Numbered from the stretch's first letter, positions 9,727-20,000 are shown. The stretch: 64,000 nt of DNA from Palsa-504 sp963753225 (GCA_963753225.1 CAVWBQ010000008.1:1-64000), one strand, 5' to 3'. The notes: generated by a model not told the origin, from the letters alone. Numbers and translations are program-made.

Positions 9727-10709
9727 CAGCCACCCCCTAGGTACAGCGTGAAGACCCCGAGCACGGCGAGCAGGAAGGCGCCAGACACGAACTCGGTGAT
9801 CTTGAACAGGCGCAGCTTGGCGAAGGAGTTGTCGATGACCGCCACCACCACGCCGACCGCGCAGGCCTTGGCCAGCAGCGCCGCGATGGCCAAGACGACG
9901 GCGCCGGGGCGCTGGGTGGAGGCCAGGCCCCACGGGGCCAGGAACACGTCGGCCAGGATCGTGAACAGGATCAGCTGCTTGAGCTCGCCGCCCCACTTCA
10001 GCAGCGCGAAGTACGGACCGGAGTGCTCGAACGCCCGGGCCTCCTCGATCATCCCGAACTCGTTCGTCCCGGTGTGCGTCTCCACCGGGATCCGCCCGGT
10101 CTCGTGCAGGATCACCATGAACAGCGCGGCCGCGGCCAGAAGGTGCGCTGGCCGGATGATCTGCCCGGCGCTCGACCGCACCGTCGCGGCCAGCGCATAC
10201 GGCAGGTCAGTACCGGTCAGCAGGGCCACGGTGAACACCACGAACAGCACCACCGGCTCGGTGATGGCCGAGAACGTCTTGGCCCGACTCGACCCGAGCT
10301 GCGCGTACGGGCTGCCGGTCTCCAGCGCGGCGGTGGCGACCACGAAGCTGGCCAGCGACAGCAGGAACCCGCCGCCCAGGATGTCGCCCATGTAGCCCAG
10401 CGGCAGCCCGTAGCTGGTCAGCACCGGGATCAGCAGCGGGATGGTCAGGTAGCACGTGACCGCGATCAGCGGCGCGGCCAGGAAGAACCAGCTCGCGCCC
10501 TCAGGCGCCAGCGCCTCCTTGTGGAACAGCTTGGCCAGGTCGTAGTAAGGCTGCCTGATACGCGGCCCGCGGCGGCCCTGCAGCCGCGCCTCCACCCTGG
10601 CGATCACGCCGGTCACGCCGGGCGCGCCCAGCGCGACGGTCAGCACCTGCAGTAGCTGGATGACCGGTATCGGAAGGAGTAGGGGGCCGGGGAGGTGGGC
10701 GGGGCTCAC
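9726..10709 (-). CDS. HycD/HyfC-like membrane anchor (NuoH family)
   Basis: 327 residues from GTG 10709, with a GAGGG element seven bases upstream. It is the first main gene of the operon. It is a NuoH-type subunit with eight or so membrane helices. The motifs visible include GRRGPRIRQPYYDLAKLF (the amphipathic loop next to the quinone or ferredoxin-side cavity in complex I) and ETGRIPVETHTGTNEFGMIEE. It anchors the soluble arm to the membrane. Rv0084 is the likely counterpart. A 16-codon ORF with a stronger ribosome site ends inside its start codon, so translation may be coupled to that leader. Confidence 0.85.
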   Translation of the reverse strand: MSPAHLPGPLLLPIPVIQLLQVLTVALGAPGVTGVIARVEARLQGRRGPRIRQPYYDLAKLFHKEALAPEGASWFFLAAPLIAVTCYLTIPLLIPVLTSYGLPLGYMGDILGGGFLLSLASFVVATAALETGSPYAQLGSSRAKTFSAITEPVVLFVVFTVALLTGTDLPYALAATVRSSAGQIIRPAHLLAAAALFMVILHETGRIPVETHTGTNEFGMIEEARAFEHSGPYFALLKWGGELKQLILFTILADVFLAPWGLASTQRPGAVVLAIAALLAKACAVGVVVAVIDNSFAKLRLFKITEFVSGAFLLAVLGVFTLYLGGG

Positions 10710-10756
10710 CGCGCGGCCCTCGGATCATTGCCGGGCAATCCCAGCGGGTCTTCCAT
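10706..10756 (-). CDS. Putative 16-residue leader ORF upstream of hycD-like gene
   Basis: ATG at 10756 follows AGGAGG (10764-10769) by seven bases, the best ribosome site near the head of the Hyf/Hyc-type operon. The peptide is MEDPLGLPGNDPRAAR and its TGA overlaps the GTG of the hycD-like gene (GTGA). The frame differs from hycD, so it is not an N-terminal extension unless a base is missing. It has no attenuation-type codon run. It is more likely a coupling leader than a functional peptide. Confidence 0.35.
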   Translation of the reverse strand: MEDPLGLPGNDPRAAR

Positions 10757-10908
10757 GGCGAGGCCTCCTACCCAGATGTCATCGACAGGGGTAGAGGCCA
10801 TCAGCGCGGCATTCGCTACGCGGTTATGGCGAGCCTCATCGCCAGAAGATCATTGTTGCCTATGCCGTTCGCGGCCGGCAAGCCAGCCCGGCGTGCGGCT
10901 GTCCCCGT

Positions 10909-12144
10909 TCATGCGGCCAGATGGCTGGCCAGGACCTCCACCGTGCGCGCCGTCCAGGCGGAGGGGCGGGGACGGGCGCCATCCGTCAGGCCGTTCCAGT
11001 AGATCGACCAGGTACCCGCGACCACGCGCCGAACGACCGGGGCGGTGAGCAGCCGCGTGACCGCTGAGGCGGTCCTCGGCCGGCGCAGCAGCATGCCCTG
11101 CAAGGCCGACGCGCCGACCATGTACCGCCCGAGCGCCGCCTCGATCGCCTCGGTGTAGGCGTGGCCCGCCCGGGCCGGGTCGGCCAGCACCGCCTCGGCG
11201 GCCAGCCGCGCGCTGACCATGGCCGGGCCGATGCCCTCACCCTGCAGGGGGTTGATCAGGCCCGCGGCGTCCCCGGCTACCAGCACGTTGCCGGCGGCGG
11301 GCGGGGCGCCGGTGCCGCCCATGCGCAGCCATCCGCCCATCACCGGCCCGGGCTGCGCGTCCGGGCCCAGGTCGCCATGTCGGCCGAGCAGCGCCACCAG
11401 CCGGGCCAGATCGCCGCGCAGCTGCGCCTGCCTGCGGTCGTGGCCCAGGCCGACCCCGATGCCGACGTTGGCCTGGCCGTCCGCACCGGGAAACAGCCAG
11501 CCGTAGCCCGGGTAGATACGCCACGGGCTGGCGTCGAGCAGGACCAGCAGCGGCAGCGGAACCGTGGCCGGCACGTAGGCGCGGATCGCGAAACCCCACA
11601 GCGCCGTCTGCGGGTCGAGCATCCCGGCCATCCGGGCGACCGGGCTCAGCGCCCCGTCCGCGGCGATGATGACCTCGCCGGCCAGGCGCTGCCCGTCGCT
11701 GGAGACGACCGCATCCACCCGGCCGCCGCGGCCCGTCTCGACCGCGGTGATCCGGGCTCGTACCGGGACCGCGCCGGCCGCCAAGGCGGCCTCGCGCAGC
11801 GCGTGATCAAGCACGAGCCGCGGCACGATGATCCCGTGACCAGGGTAGCTGCGCCCGGGGAAGGCAGGCAGCCTGCTCCGCCGGCCGGAAGGACCGACCG
11901 CGAGCAGGTCAGAGCCCTGGCCTGCGTCGGGGACACGCAGGCCTAGATCCGCCAGGACCTGCACCCCGCGGGGTCCCACCAGGTCCCCGCAGGCCTTATC
12001 GCGCGGGAAGGCCGCCTTGTCCGCGAGCGCCACCCGCGCACCGGACCGGGCCAGCACCAGCGCGGCGGTGCTGCCGGCCGGCCCGGCGCCGACCACCACC
12101 ACGTCGAACCGGCGCCGCACCGGGTCGGCTGCATCGCCAGGCAC
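10909..12144 (-). CDS. Geranylgeranyl-reductase-family FAD oxidoreductase
   Basis: 411 residues. The N-terminal dinucleotide-binding fold has VVGAGPAGSTAALVLA (about 16-31). ACGDLVGPRGVQVL follows, the CGD-type motif of the geranylgeranyl reductase / digeranylgeranylglycerophospholipid reductase family. The second FAD motif reads GDAAGLINPLQGEGIGPAM. Members saturate isoprenoid double bonds of menaquinone side chains, lipids or chlorophyll precursors, or act as related monooxygenases. It is cytosolic or membrane-peripheral. It lies 35 bp downstream of the acyl-CoA ligase on the same strand and is the last gene of a three-gene set. The substrate cannot be assigned. Confidence 0.8.
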   Translation of the reverse strand: MPGDAADPVRRRFDVVVVGAGPAGSTAALVLARSGARVALADKAAFPRDKACGDLVGPRGVQVLADLGLRVPDAGQGSDLLAVGPSGRRSRLPAFPGRSYPGHGIIVPRLVLDHALREAALAAGAVPVRARITAVETGRGGRVDAVVSSDGQRLAGEVIIAADGALSPVARMAGMLDPQTALWGFAIRAYVPATVPLPLLVLLDASPWRIYPGYGWLFPGADGQANVGIGVGLGHDRRQAQLRGDLARLVALLGRHGDLGPDAQPGPVMGGWLRMGGTGAPPAAGNVLVAGDAAGLINPLQGEGIGPAMVSARLAAEAVLADPARAGHAYTEAIEAALGRYMVGASALQGMLLRRPRTASAVTRLLTAPVVRRVVAGTWSIYWNGLTDGARPRPSAWTARTVEVLASHLAA

Positions 12145-12179
12145 AAGCGGCTCCTTCTGTTGTCAGGGACCTAGTCAGC

Positions 12180-13778
12180 CTATTCCCGCTGGCGCAGCAC
12201 GAATTTCTGGGTCTTGCCCGTCGACGTCTTCGGCAGCGGACCGAACTCGATCGAGTCCGGGCACTTGAAGTGCGCGAGGCGCCCCCGGCAGAACGCGATG
12301 ATCTCCTCCTGGGTGGCCGCGGCGCCCTCGTTGAGCGTGACGAACGCCTTCGGCCGTTCTCCCCAGTGCGGGTGCGGGATCCCGATGACCGCGCATTCGA
12401 GCACGGCCGGGTGGGCGGCGATCGCCTGCTCGACCTCGATGCTGGAGATGTTCTCGCCGCCGGAGATGATGATGTCCTTGCCGCGGTCACGTAGCTCGAT
12501 GTTGCCGTCGGGGTGCCAGACGGCCAGGTCCCCGGAATGGAACCAGCCCCCGGCGAACGCCGTGCCAGTGGCGGCCTCGTCATCGTAGTAGCCGCTCATG
12601 ACGTTGTTCCCGCGCATGACCACCTCGCCCATCGTGGCCCCGTCCTGCGGGACGTCGTTCATCTGCTCGTCGACGACACGGACCAGATCGGCCGACGGGT
12701 AGGCCTGTCCCTGGCGCGCCAGGGACCTCGCGCGCTGTTCCACCGGGAGTTCGCGCCACCCTTCCTGCTCGGGGCACACGGTGATCGGGCCGTAGGTCTC
12801 GGTCAGGCCGTACACGTGCACGACGCGGAAGTTGAGCTCGCTCATCCGGGCCAGCAGCGTCGGGGAAGGCGGGGCGGCGGCCACCATCGCCGTCACCGGC
12901 CGCTCCAGACGGTGCGCCCGGGGATGGTTGACGACCATCAGCTGGACGGTCGGCGCCCCGTTGTAGTGCGTAATCCCCTCGCCGTCGATCAGCTCCCAGA
13001 TGAGCCCGGGGTCCACCGCGCGTATGGTCACGTGGCGCGCCGCGACCGCGGTGACCGCCCATGGGAAGCACCAGCCGTTGCAGTGGAACATCGGCAGCGT
13101 CCACAGGTAGGCCGAGTCGGTGCCCAGGCCGGCCACGATCACCTCGCTCAGCGAGTTCAGGTACGCGCCGCGGTAGGTGTACTGCACCCCCTTGGGCCGT
13201 CCCGTGGTCCCGGAGGTGTAGTTGATCGAGATCGTCTCCTCCTCGTGCTCCAGCCAGCTCGCCGGCCGCGCCGGCGAGGCGCCGGCCAGGAACTCCTCGT
13301 ACGGGTCTGGCGGGACGCCGGTGTCGTCGCAGCGGATCACGGCCACCCCGGCCAGGTCGAGTGGTTCGGTGACCGCCGCGAGCGCCGTGTCGAGCAGCAG
13401 GTACCGCGCGCCGCTGTGCTGCAGGATGTACCCGACCTCGGCGCTGGACAGGCGGTTGTTGACCGCCACGAGGACCCCGCCCGCCGCGGGGACGCCGAAA
13501 TGGGCCTCGAGCATGGCCGGCGAGTTGAACAGCAGCGTGGCGACCCGTTCTCCCTTGGCCAGGCCCGCCGACCTGAGCGCGTTGGCGAGCCGCCACGACC
13601 GTTCGGCCAGTTCCCGGTAGTTATACCTCCGCCTGCCGTGCACGACCGCGACGTTGTCCGGGTACATGTACGCGGCCCGGTGCAGGAACTCGACCGGGTT
13701 CAGTTCCGAACGGAACACCGTGCCCGCCTCCGCCCCGGCTCCGGGCCCACCGGGGTTCGGCGAAAGCGTGCTGGTCAT
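12180..13778 (-). CDS. Acyl-CoA synthetase / AMP-dependent ligase
   Basis: 532 residues from ATG 13778, which overlaps the TGA of the upstream flavoprotein (ATGA). It is an adenylate-forming enzyme. P-loop-like INYTSGTTGRPKGVQY lies at about 180-195. VYGLTETYGPITVCP follows in the middle, then GWFHSGDLAVWHPDGNIELRDRGKDI and the catalytic lysine region LPKTSTGKTQKF near the end. The WTLPMFHCNGWCFPW segment is typical of medium/long-chain acyl-CoA ligases related to DmdB and FadD. It activates a carboxylic acid with ATP and CoA. Coupling to the alkyl-DHAP-synthase-like gene suggests that it supplies an acyl substrate for a lipid pathway; this is inference. Confidence 0.88.
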   Translation of the reverse strand: MTSTLSPNPGGPGAGAEAGTVFRSELNPVEFLHRAAYMYPDNVAVVHGRRRYNYRELAERSWRLANALRSAGLAKGERVATLLFNSPAMLEAHFGVPAAGGVLVAVNNRLSSAEVGYILQHSGARYLLLDTALAAVTEPLDLAGVAVIRCDDTGVPPDPYEEFLAGASPARPASWLEHEEETISINYTSGTTGRPKGVQYTYRGAYLNSLSEVIVAGLGTDSAYLWTLPMFHCNGWCFPWAVTAVAARHVTIRAVDPGLIWELIDGEGITHYNGAPTVQLMVVNHPRAHRLERPVTAMVAAAPPSPTLLARMSELNFRVVHVYGLTETYGPITVCPEQEGWRELPVEQRARSLARQGQAYPSADLVRVVDEQMNDVPQDGATMGEVVMRGNNVMSGYYDDEAATGTAFAGGWFHSGDLAVWHPDGNIELRDRGKDIIISGGENISSIEVEQAIAAHPAVLECAVIGIPHPHWGERPKAFVTLNEGAAATQEEIIAFCRGRLAHFKCPDSIEFGPLPKTSTGKTQKFVLRQRE

Positions 13779-15382
13779 CGCGTGCCTCCTGTCGGCTCGA
13801 GCAAAACCCCTGGGTTCATGATCCCCGCTGGGTCGAGTTCCGCCTTCGCGCCGCGCAGCGCGCTGGCGAACAGCTGCGGCACCTCGCGCAGGTACCAGCG
13901 GCGATGGTCGCGCCCGACGGCATGGTGGTGGGTGATCGTGCCGCCGAGCGCCGCGATCGCCTCCGCGGCCGCGAGCTTGATCTCGTCCCACTGCTCCAGT
14001 TCCCGGCCGGGACGGCCGGGCGCGAAGACCGAGTAATACGGTGCGGGGCCGTCGGGATACACGTACGCGAAACGGCACGAGACCACGCCGGCGCCGCACG
14101 CCTGGCGCACCGCCTGTCTCGTGGCCGCCAGGACACCCTCGTGGAAGTCCCAGAAGCGATCCCAGGTGATGGCCGTCTCGAAGGTCTCGCTGATCAGCCC
14201 GAGCCGGACCAGGCCGTCACGCAGGTACCCGCCGCGCAGGAACGAGGCCCGCCAGGCCGCGGCCGGGTCGCTCTCCCCGCCGCTCTGCTCACCACGGGCC
14301 TCGCCGCCATGGCCGGCGCAGATCTCCAGTGCCCGGGCCAGCCACGGCCCCAGCTCGTGGTCCGCGGACTCGAAGCCGAGCACGAGAATCGCGTGCGACC
14401 CGTCGCCGCTTCCCGACATCAGCGCCTCGTCGTGGCCGAGCAGGCGGCAATTGGCCGGATGAAGCCCGGACTGCGCGAGCTCCAGTGACGCCTGCACCGC
14501 GTCGGCGAAGCCGGCGAAGAGCACCGAGGCGCCCGCCCGGAACCGCGGCCGCGGCTGCACGCGCATCCACGCCTCGGTGATCACGCCCAGCGTGCCCTCG
14601 GAGCCGCAGAACAGCCGCTCCGCCGACGGGCCCGCCCCGGAGGCCGGCAGCCGCCTGGTCTGGAGCATGCCGCGGGGAGTCACCACGCGGACGGCCTCCA
14701 CGAACTCGTCGATATGGGTGTGCAGCGTCGCGAAATGGCCGCCCGAGCGCGTCGCTATCCACCCGCCCAGTGTCGACCACTCGAACGACTGCGGGAAGTG
14801 CCGCAAGGTCAGGCCGTGCGGCTTCAGCTGCGCCTCCAGCGCCGGACCCAGCGTGCCCGCCGCGATCCGCGCCGCCCGCGAGGTACGGTCGACCTCCAGC
14901 ACCCCCTGCAGGTGGCGAAGGTCGACGCTGATCACGCCGCGATAGCCGTCGCCCACATCGGGCTCGACCCCGCCGACCACGCTGGATCCGCCGCCGAACG
15001 GGATCGCCGCGACGCCGGCATCGCTACACCAGTCCAGCACCGACACCAGCTCGTCCTCGCCGCGGGGGAACGCCACAAGATCGGGCGCATGCGTGTAATC
15101 CCGGCGGAAGGCACGCACCAGATCGCGGAACGACCGGCCGTACGTGTGGGCGGCCCGGTCGTACGGGTCGGTGCTGAAGGCCGGCTCGAGCGACGCCGGC
15201 GGCACCAGCCGCGGCGCGCGCAGGTCCAGCTCATCTACTCGAGGCGGTTCCTGCAGGCGGACGCCGTCGATCCCCAGGCGTTCGGTGAAGACGGCCCCGA
15301 GCTCCCCGATCTCGCTCGCCGCGAGCCCTTCGCCTTCCAGGCCCCAGCCCCAGAACTTGCGCCTCGCGGCTGCGCTCGCCAT
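13775..15382 (-). CDS. FAD-linked oxidase, alkyldihydroxyacetonephosphate-synthase-like
   Basis: 535 residues from ATG 15382 (AGGAGG four bases upstream, 15387-15392); an upstream in-frame start lacks such a site. The N-terminus (RRKFWGWGLEGEG) and the order of elements match the AGPS/FAD_binding_4 family. FPRGEDELVSVLDWC and IPFGGGSSVVGGVEP are the PP-loop FAD-binding motifs at about 115-150. The C-terminal domain has ITHHHAVGRDHRRWYL, with the His cluster used by AGPS. AGPS exchanges the acyl chain of acyl-DHAP for a fatty alcohol to form an ether bond. Bacterial relatives are largely uncharacterised, so exact chemistry is open. It heads the three-gene operon with the ligase and reductase. 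Confidence 0.8.
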   Translation of the reverse strand: MASAAARRKFWGWGLEGEGLAASEIGELGAVFTERLGIDGVRLQEPPRVDELDLRAPRLVPPASLEPAFSTDPYDRAAHTYGRSFRDLVRAFRRDYTHAPDLVAFPRGEDELVSVLDWCSDAGVAAIPFGGGSSVVGGVEPDVGDGYRGVISVDLRHLQGVLEVDRTSRAARIAAGTLGPALEAQLKPHGLTLRHFPQSFEWSTLGGWIATRSGGHFATLHTHIDEFVEAVRVVTPRGMLQTRRLPASGAGPSAERLFCGSEGTLGVITEAWMRVQPRPRFRAGASVLFAGFADAVQASLELAQSGLHPANCRLLGHDEALMSGSGDGSHAILVLGFESADHELGPWLARALEICAGHGGEARGEQSGGESDPAAAWRASFLRGGYLRDGLVRLGLISETFETAITWDRFWDFHEGVLAATRQAVRQACGAGVVSCRFAYVYPDGPAPYYSVFAPGRPGRELEQWDEIKLAAAEAIAALGGTITHHHAVGRDHRRWYLREVPQLFASALRGAKAELDPAGIMNPGVLLEPTGGTR

Positions 15383-15568
15383 CGCGCCTCCTAACAGGTC
15401 TCGCCGGCCCCAGACCAGAAGCATCCCTCTGACGGCCGGCGACGCGCTAGGCCTCGGCGATCACGGCGACGGACACCCTCATCCCGCCGGGCCGGATCGG
15501 GAGCTGTGCGCCCTGCCGGGCCGGCGTCGACGGGCCGCGAGTTCGGCAGGCCGTAGGATGCTCACGCT

Positions 15569-16396
15569 ATGGGACATCCCGGTCGGATGCCGGCGAAGCG
15601 GTCTATCATCTCCGCCGCATCGCTGTGCGTAGTCGCGGTTCTGTCGGGCTGCTCCGCGGTGTCGTCGTCCGCCGATCCTCCGGTGCCCACCGCGGTTCGC
15701 TCCGCGGTTCCCTCCGCAGTTCCCTCCACCAAGGCCGCGTTGGCCTTCACCGTCGCGGGGGTACGTCCCGTGCTGCCGAGCGGAAGCCAGGACACGCACG
15801 CGCAGACGCCGACGGCCAGCTGCGATAGCGCTACGCTCGCAGCCGACAAGGCTCTGGGAGACAGGGTGGCCCGTGGGTTCGCGCTGGCCAGCTTCCCCGC
15901 GGCGGCTGATCTGCTGGCGCATTTCCTCGCGGGGAAGGGAACCCGGGTCAATTACCTGGCCGGGTCGCCGATCTCGAAGAAGGTCCTGGCCAGCGGTGCC
16001 TTCCGGGCGGTGAACAACGAAGTCGCCGAAGCGATCCTCAGCCAGCTGGAGGCGGGCAGGGCACGCGTTAGGCTCGCCGCCGCGCAGCTGCCGACGGTGG
16101 CATTCGAATCTAGGAGCAGCGACCTGTACTGGGGCTTTCGCGGCACCCAGGGCCTGACCGTAACCGGGAGCGGCCGCCGCGAGAACGGACGGTTCACCGG
16201 AACCCTCTCCTACGTCATATGGGACAGTTACGGGTTTCCGGCAAGCGACACGCTCGACGGCTTCGGCCCGCCCATGAGGTACCTGCAGACCGCATGCGGG
16301 GCGCCGCAGCACGCGGGCGGAGCCCGCTGGTTCCCCGACACCATCACGGTAACCGTGCCATTCAGCCGGCCGGCCCGAGCGGGATCCAGGCCGTGA
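15569..16396 (+). CDS. Secreted lipoprotein of unknown function
   Basis: 275 residues (ATG 15569; an alternative ATG lies at 15587). A signal peptide with an Arg/Lys start, a hydrophobic core and the lipobox LSGC (Cys28) marks a lipoprotein anchored outside the membrane. A low-complexity stretch with repeated AVPSAVPS follows, probably a cell-wall spacer. Two further cysteines (in SCDS and TACG) may form a disulfide. The C-terminal part has a pattern of short beta strands, but I do not recognise a family. The gene stands alone. The convergent remnant that starts at 16682 ends at 16362 and overlaps its 3' end. Confidence 0.7.
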   Translation: MGHPGRMPAKRSIISAASLCVVAVLSGCSAVSSSADPPVPTAVRSAVPSAVPSTKAALAFTVAGVRPVLPSGSQDTHAQTPTASCDSATLAADKALGDRVARGFALASFPAAADLLAHFLAGKGTRVNYLAGSPISKKVLASGAFRAVNNEVAEAILSQLEAGRARVRLAAAQLPTVAFESRSSDLYWGFRGTQGLTVTGSGRRENGRFTGTLSYVIWDSYGFPASDTLDGFGPPMRYLQTACGAPQHAGGARWFPDTITVTVPFSRPARAGSRP

Positions 16397-16682
16397 CCAT
16401 CGCCCGCCAGCTCCTCAGGGGGCTGGGCGTCACCGTCCATTTCGACCCGTTCCAGTGCTCGGTTCCGGAACCGGGAGTGGGACTGGACACCACCGTCCAG
16501 GCCGTGCCGTTCCAGTGCTCGGTCAGGCTGGTGTGCGCGGAGGAGGTGCCGCCGCTGCCGGCCGCCCACACGTCCGTCGCGGACGTGGCGTGCACCGCGG
16601 CGAAGACGTCGGTGCCGGGGTCGGCGGAACTAACCTCCCGGAGGCGTGCCGCCGGGGCGGTGATGCCGCACTGCGCGGACAT
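16362..16682 (-). pseudogene. Remnant of an EHWNGtxW beta-propeller-type protein
   Basis: The frame encodes two partial copies of a repeat well known in actinomycete secreted proteins: ATSATDVWAAGS followed by TEHWNGTAWTVVSSP, and then EHWNGSKWTVTPSP. In full-length relatives this unit recurs many times and forms a propeller. Here only about one and a half units remain, with no signal peptide. The tail continues into sequence that overlaps the lipoprotein gene. It is most likely a gene relic rather than a functional short protein. The following 16691-17011 stretch (about 320 bp) holds no gene that I can support; it presumably carries the promoter of the SARP gene. Confidence 0.45.
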
Positions 16683-17011
16683 GCCAGCGCGAGCGGGGAT
16701 CTGAAGGTTGACGGCAGGCTGAGTGCTGGCTCATCGGGGTACGGGTCCGTCACGATGTGACATCGTGGCGGTTAGTCCGGGGCGCCGTCCGGGCTGGGCG
16801 CGGGAGAACATGAGTGTTGCGGGACGCCTGGGACATGAGGTGCGGAACAGCGCGGGCCAACGTACTCTGATGCGGCACGAGAGCAGTGACCTCCGGCTCA
16901 CGTCTCCCGACGGTCTGGCAGTACGGTCAAGCGCAGGGCCATTGTCTCGGCAGCTTTTGCGCTGCGTCACCAGTTGGAGGCCTGCCAATCGCCCATGGCA
17001 AAATCAGCTAG

Positions 17012-20000
17012 GTGCAAATCGGGATGCTTGGACCATTCGAGGTTCGCACGGACAACGGCGTCCTCGCCAACGTGCCGGGCGCGCGGCTGCGCGGGCTGTT
17101 GATCGCCCTCGCGCTCGAATCAGGACACGCAGTCCCGAAGGCGACGCTCGTCGACTGGATCTGGGGTGAGCGCCCGCCCTCCGACGCAGCGAATGCCTTG
17201 CAGCGCTTGGTTTCCCGGCTGCGGAAGGCGCTGCCGGAAGGGCTGGTCGAGGGGCAGACGGACGGCTACCGGTTGAGGGTGGAACCCGACGCTGTCGACG
17301 CGGTGCGGTTCGAACGCCTCGTCGGCCAGGCCCGAAATGACGAGGATCCACGGCGGGTACGGCTGCTGCGCGAGGCCCTCGCCTTGTGGCGCGGTGCGGC
17401 CATGCAGGACGTCGGTCTGCAGGATAGTGCAGCGTTTGACGCGGCGGTCACCCGGCTCGATGGGCTACGCCTGACTGCCATGGAGGATCGGTTCGATGCG
17501 GAGATCAGCCTCGGCCACGGTGTGGAACTGGTCACGGAACTGACCGATCTGGTGGCCGCGCATCCGGTGCGAGAACGGCTTGTCGCTGCGCTGATGCGTG
17601 CCCTCGCCGCGACCGGTCGCGACACCGAGGCGCTACTCGTGTACCAGCGCACGAGAGAAGCCCTGGCCGACGCGCTAGGCGTCGACCCCTCACCGGAGCT
17701 GTCCGCATTGCACGTCGCGCTGCTGCGGGGCGAGTTGGGACGGCGGGAGCAGCGCTGGCTGGAGGAGGGCCGGAAGACCAACTTGCGCGCCGAGCTAACC
17801 AGCTTCGTCGGCAAGGACGCTGATGTCGCCGCGGTCCGCGAACTCATCGCCGAACATCGGCTCACCACCTTGATCGGGCCGGGTGGCTCGGGGAAGACCA
17901 GGCTGGCCACGGAAACCGCGCGCACGCTGCTCGGCGACCTGCCCGATGGGGCCTGGCTGGTTGAGCTCGCAGCTATCGGCGCGGACGGTGACGTGGCGCA
18001 GTCGACGCTCGCCGCGCTCGGCCTCCGGGATGCTCTGCTCGGCGCGGCGCCGAACGCGGAGCCGACGGACCGGCTCATCGCCGCGATCCGCGAGCGGGAG
18101 GCGCTGCTGATTCTGGACAACTGTGAGCATGTGATCGAGTCGGCGGCGGCGTTCGCCCACCGGGTGCTCGGGGAGTGCCAGCGGCTGCGGATCCTGGCGA
18201 CGAGCAGGGAACCGCTCGGCATCACCGGTGAGGCGCTGTGGCTGGTCGAGCCGCTGGCCTTGCCGGAGAGGGACGCCAGCCCCGGCGAGATCGAGTCCTC
18301 TCCGGCCGTCCAGTTGCTGCGGGACCGGGCCGGCGCGGTGCGCAGGGATCTCGCGGTCCCGTATCAGCTCGATGGCCACACCTTGCCGACGATGGCGCGT
18401 GTCTGCCGCGCGCTCGACGGGATACCGCTGGCGATCGAACTGGCCGCGGCCAGGTTGCGCACCATGTCCCTCGATCAGCTCGCCAGCCGTCTCGACGACC
18501 GGTTCCGCCTGCTGACCAGCGGTAGCCGTACTGCGCTGCCGCGGCACCGGACGTTGCGCGCGGTGGTCGACTGGAGCTGGGAGTTGCTCACCGACGCCGA
18601 ACGGATGGTCCTGCGCAGGCTCGCGGCGTTCTCCGGCGGGGCGAGCCTGGACGCGGCCGAGCGGGTCTGCGCCGGTGATGGGGTCGAGCAGGAGCAGGTG
18701 CTCGAGTTGCTCACCGCGCTGGCCGAGAAATCGCTGCTGCTCACCGAGGGCGACAGCGCACCGCGCTACCGGATGATCGGCACGATCAAGGAGTACGCCG
18801 GGCAGCGGCTCGCGGAGGCGGGGGAATCGGACCTGGCGCGCCACGCGCATCTCGTCTACTTCACCGAACTCACCGAGACCGCGGAGCCGCATCTTCGCCG
18901 CGCCGAGCAACTGGAATGGCTCGCCACGCTCGAGGTCGAGCACGACAACATCGGTTCTGCGATGCGCGGTGCGCTCGCGGCCGGCGAGGCGCATGCGGCG
19001 ATGCGGCTCGCGGCGGGCGCCGGCTGGTACTGGTGGCTCGGCGGGCACAGGGCCGAAGGCATGGAGCTGATCACCGCGGCCACGGAAACGTCCGGCGAGG
19101 TGACCGATGAGATCCGGGCCATGGTGTACGCCCTTGTCGTGCACTTCGTGAGCTCCGGGCGGGGCGACGAACACCAGGCCGCGGAGTGGATCCACAAGGC
19201 ATACCGGTTCAGCCAGCGCAGTAAGTCCCGCAACCCGCTGCTGGGGCTGGTCGCCCCGCTGGAACGCATGTTGCAGGCGCCGGACACGTTCTTGCCCGCG
19301 TGGGAACCATTGCTGGACCACGAGGACCCCTGGGTACGCGCACTGGCCCGGCTACAGCTCGGCAAGATGCGGATCATGCTCGGCCAGGGCGGGCGCGATG
19401 CGGACGCGTATCTCGAGATGGCGATCGCCGAGTTCCGGGCACTCGGCGAACGATTCGGGATCTCGTTCGCCCTGACCGAGCTGGCGGACCGAATCGCCGT
19501 GCGGGGCGAGTTCGCCGGTGCGTGCGAGTACTACGAACAGGCGATCGCGGTCGTCACCGAAGTCGGTACCATCGAGGATGTCATCCGGATGCGGTCGCGA
19601 CAGGCGCAGCTGTACTGGCTGCTAGGTGATGAGGACTCCAGCGCGGCTGCTATCGCCGACGCCGAGCAGTACGCGGAACGGGTCACCTGGCCGGATGCGC
19701 TGGTCGAACTGGCCCTCTCGAAGGCGGAACTCGCCCGGTGGGGCGGCAACGCCGAGGCGGCGTACCACCAACTCGACGTCGCGACAACCATCCTGGGCGA
19801 CGAAGCGGAGCGGGCGGACATCCGCGCGGTAACACACGACCTGCTCGGCTACCTCGCCGACGATCTCAGCGAGGCCCGTACGCACCGCGCGGCGGCCTGT
19901 CAGGCAGCGTCCGAGGCGGGGCACCCACTCCTGATCGCACAGGTACTCGTCGGGGTGGCGGACCTGGCACTGCGCTGCGACCAGTACGAGCAGGCCGCAC

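Noticed and set aside
12513..14036. 507-codon + frame opposite the acyl-CoA ligase
   Set aside because: Shadow frame; the ligase on the minus strand has all adenylation motifs.
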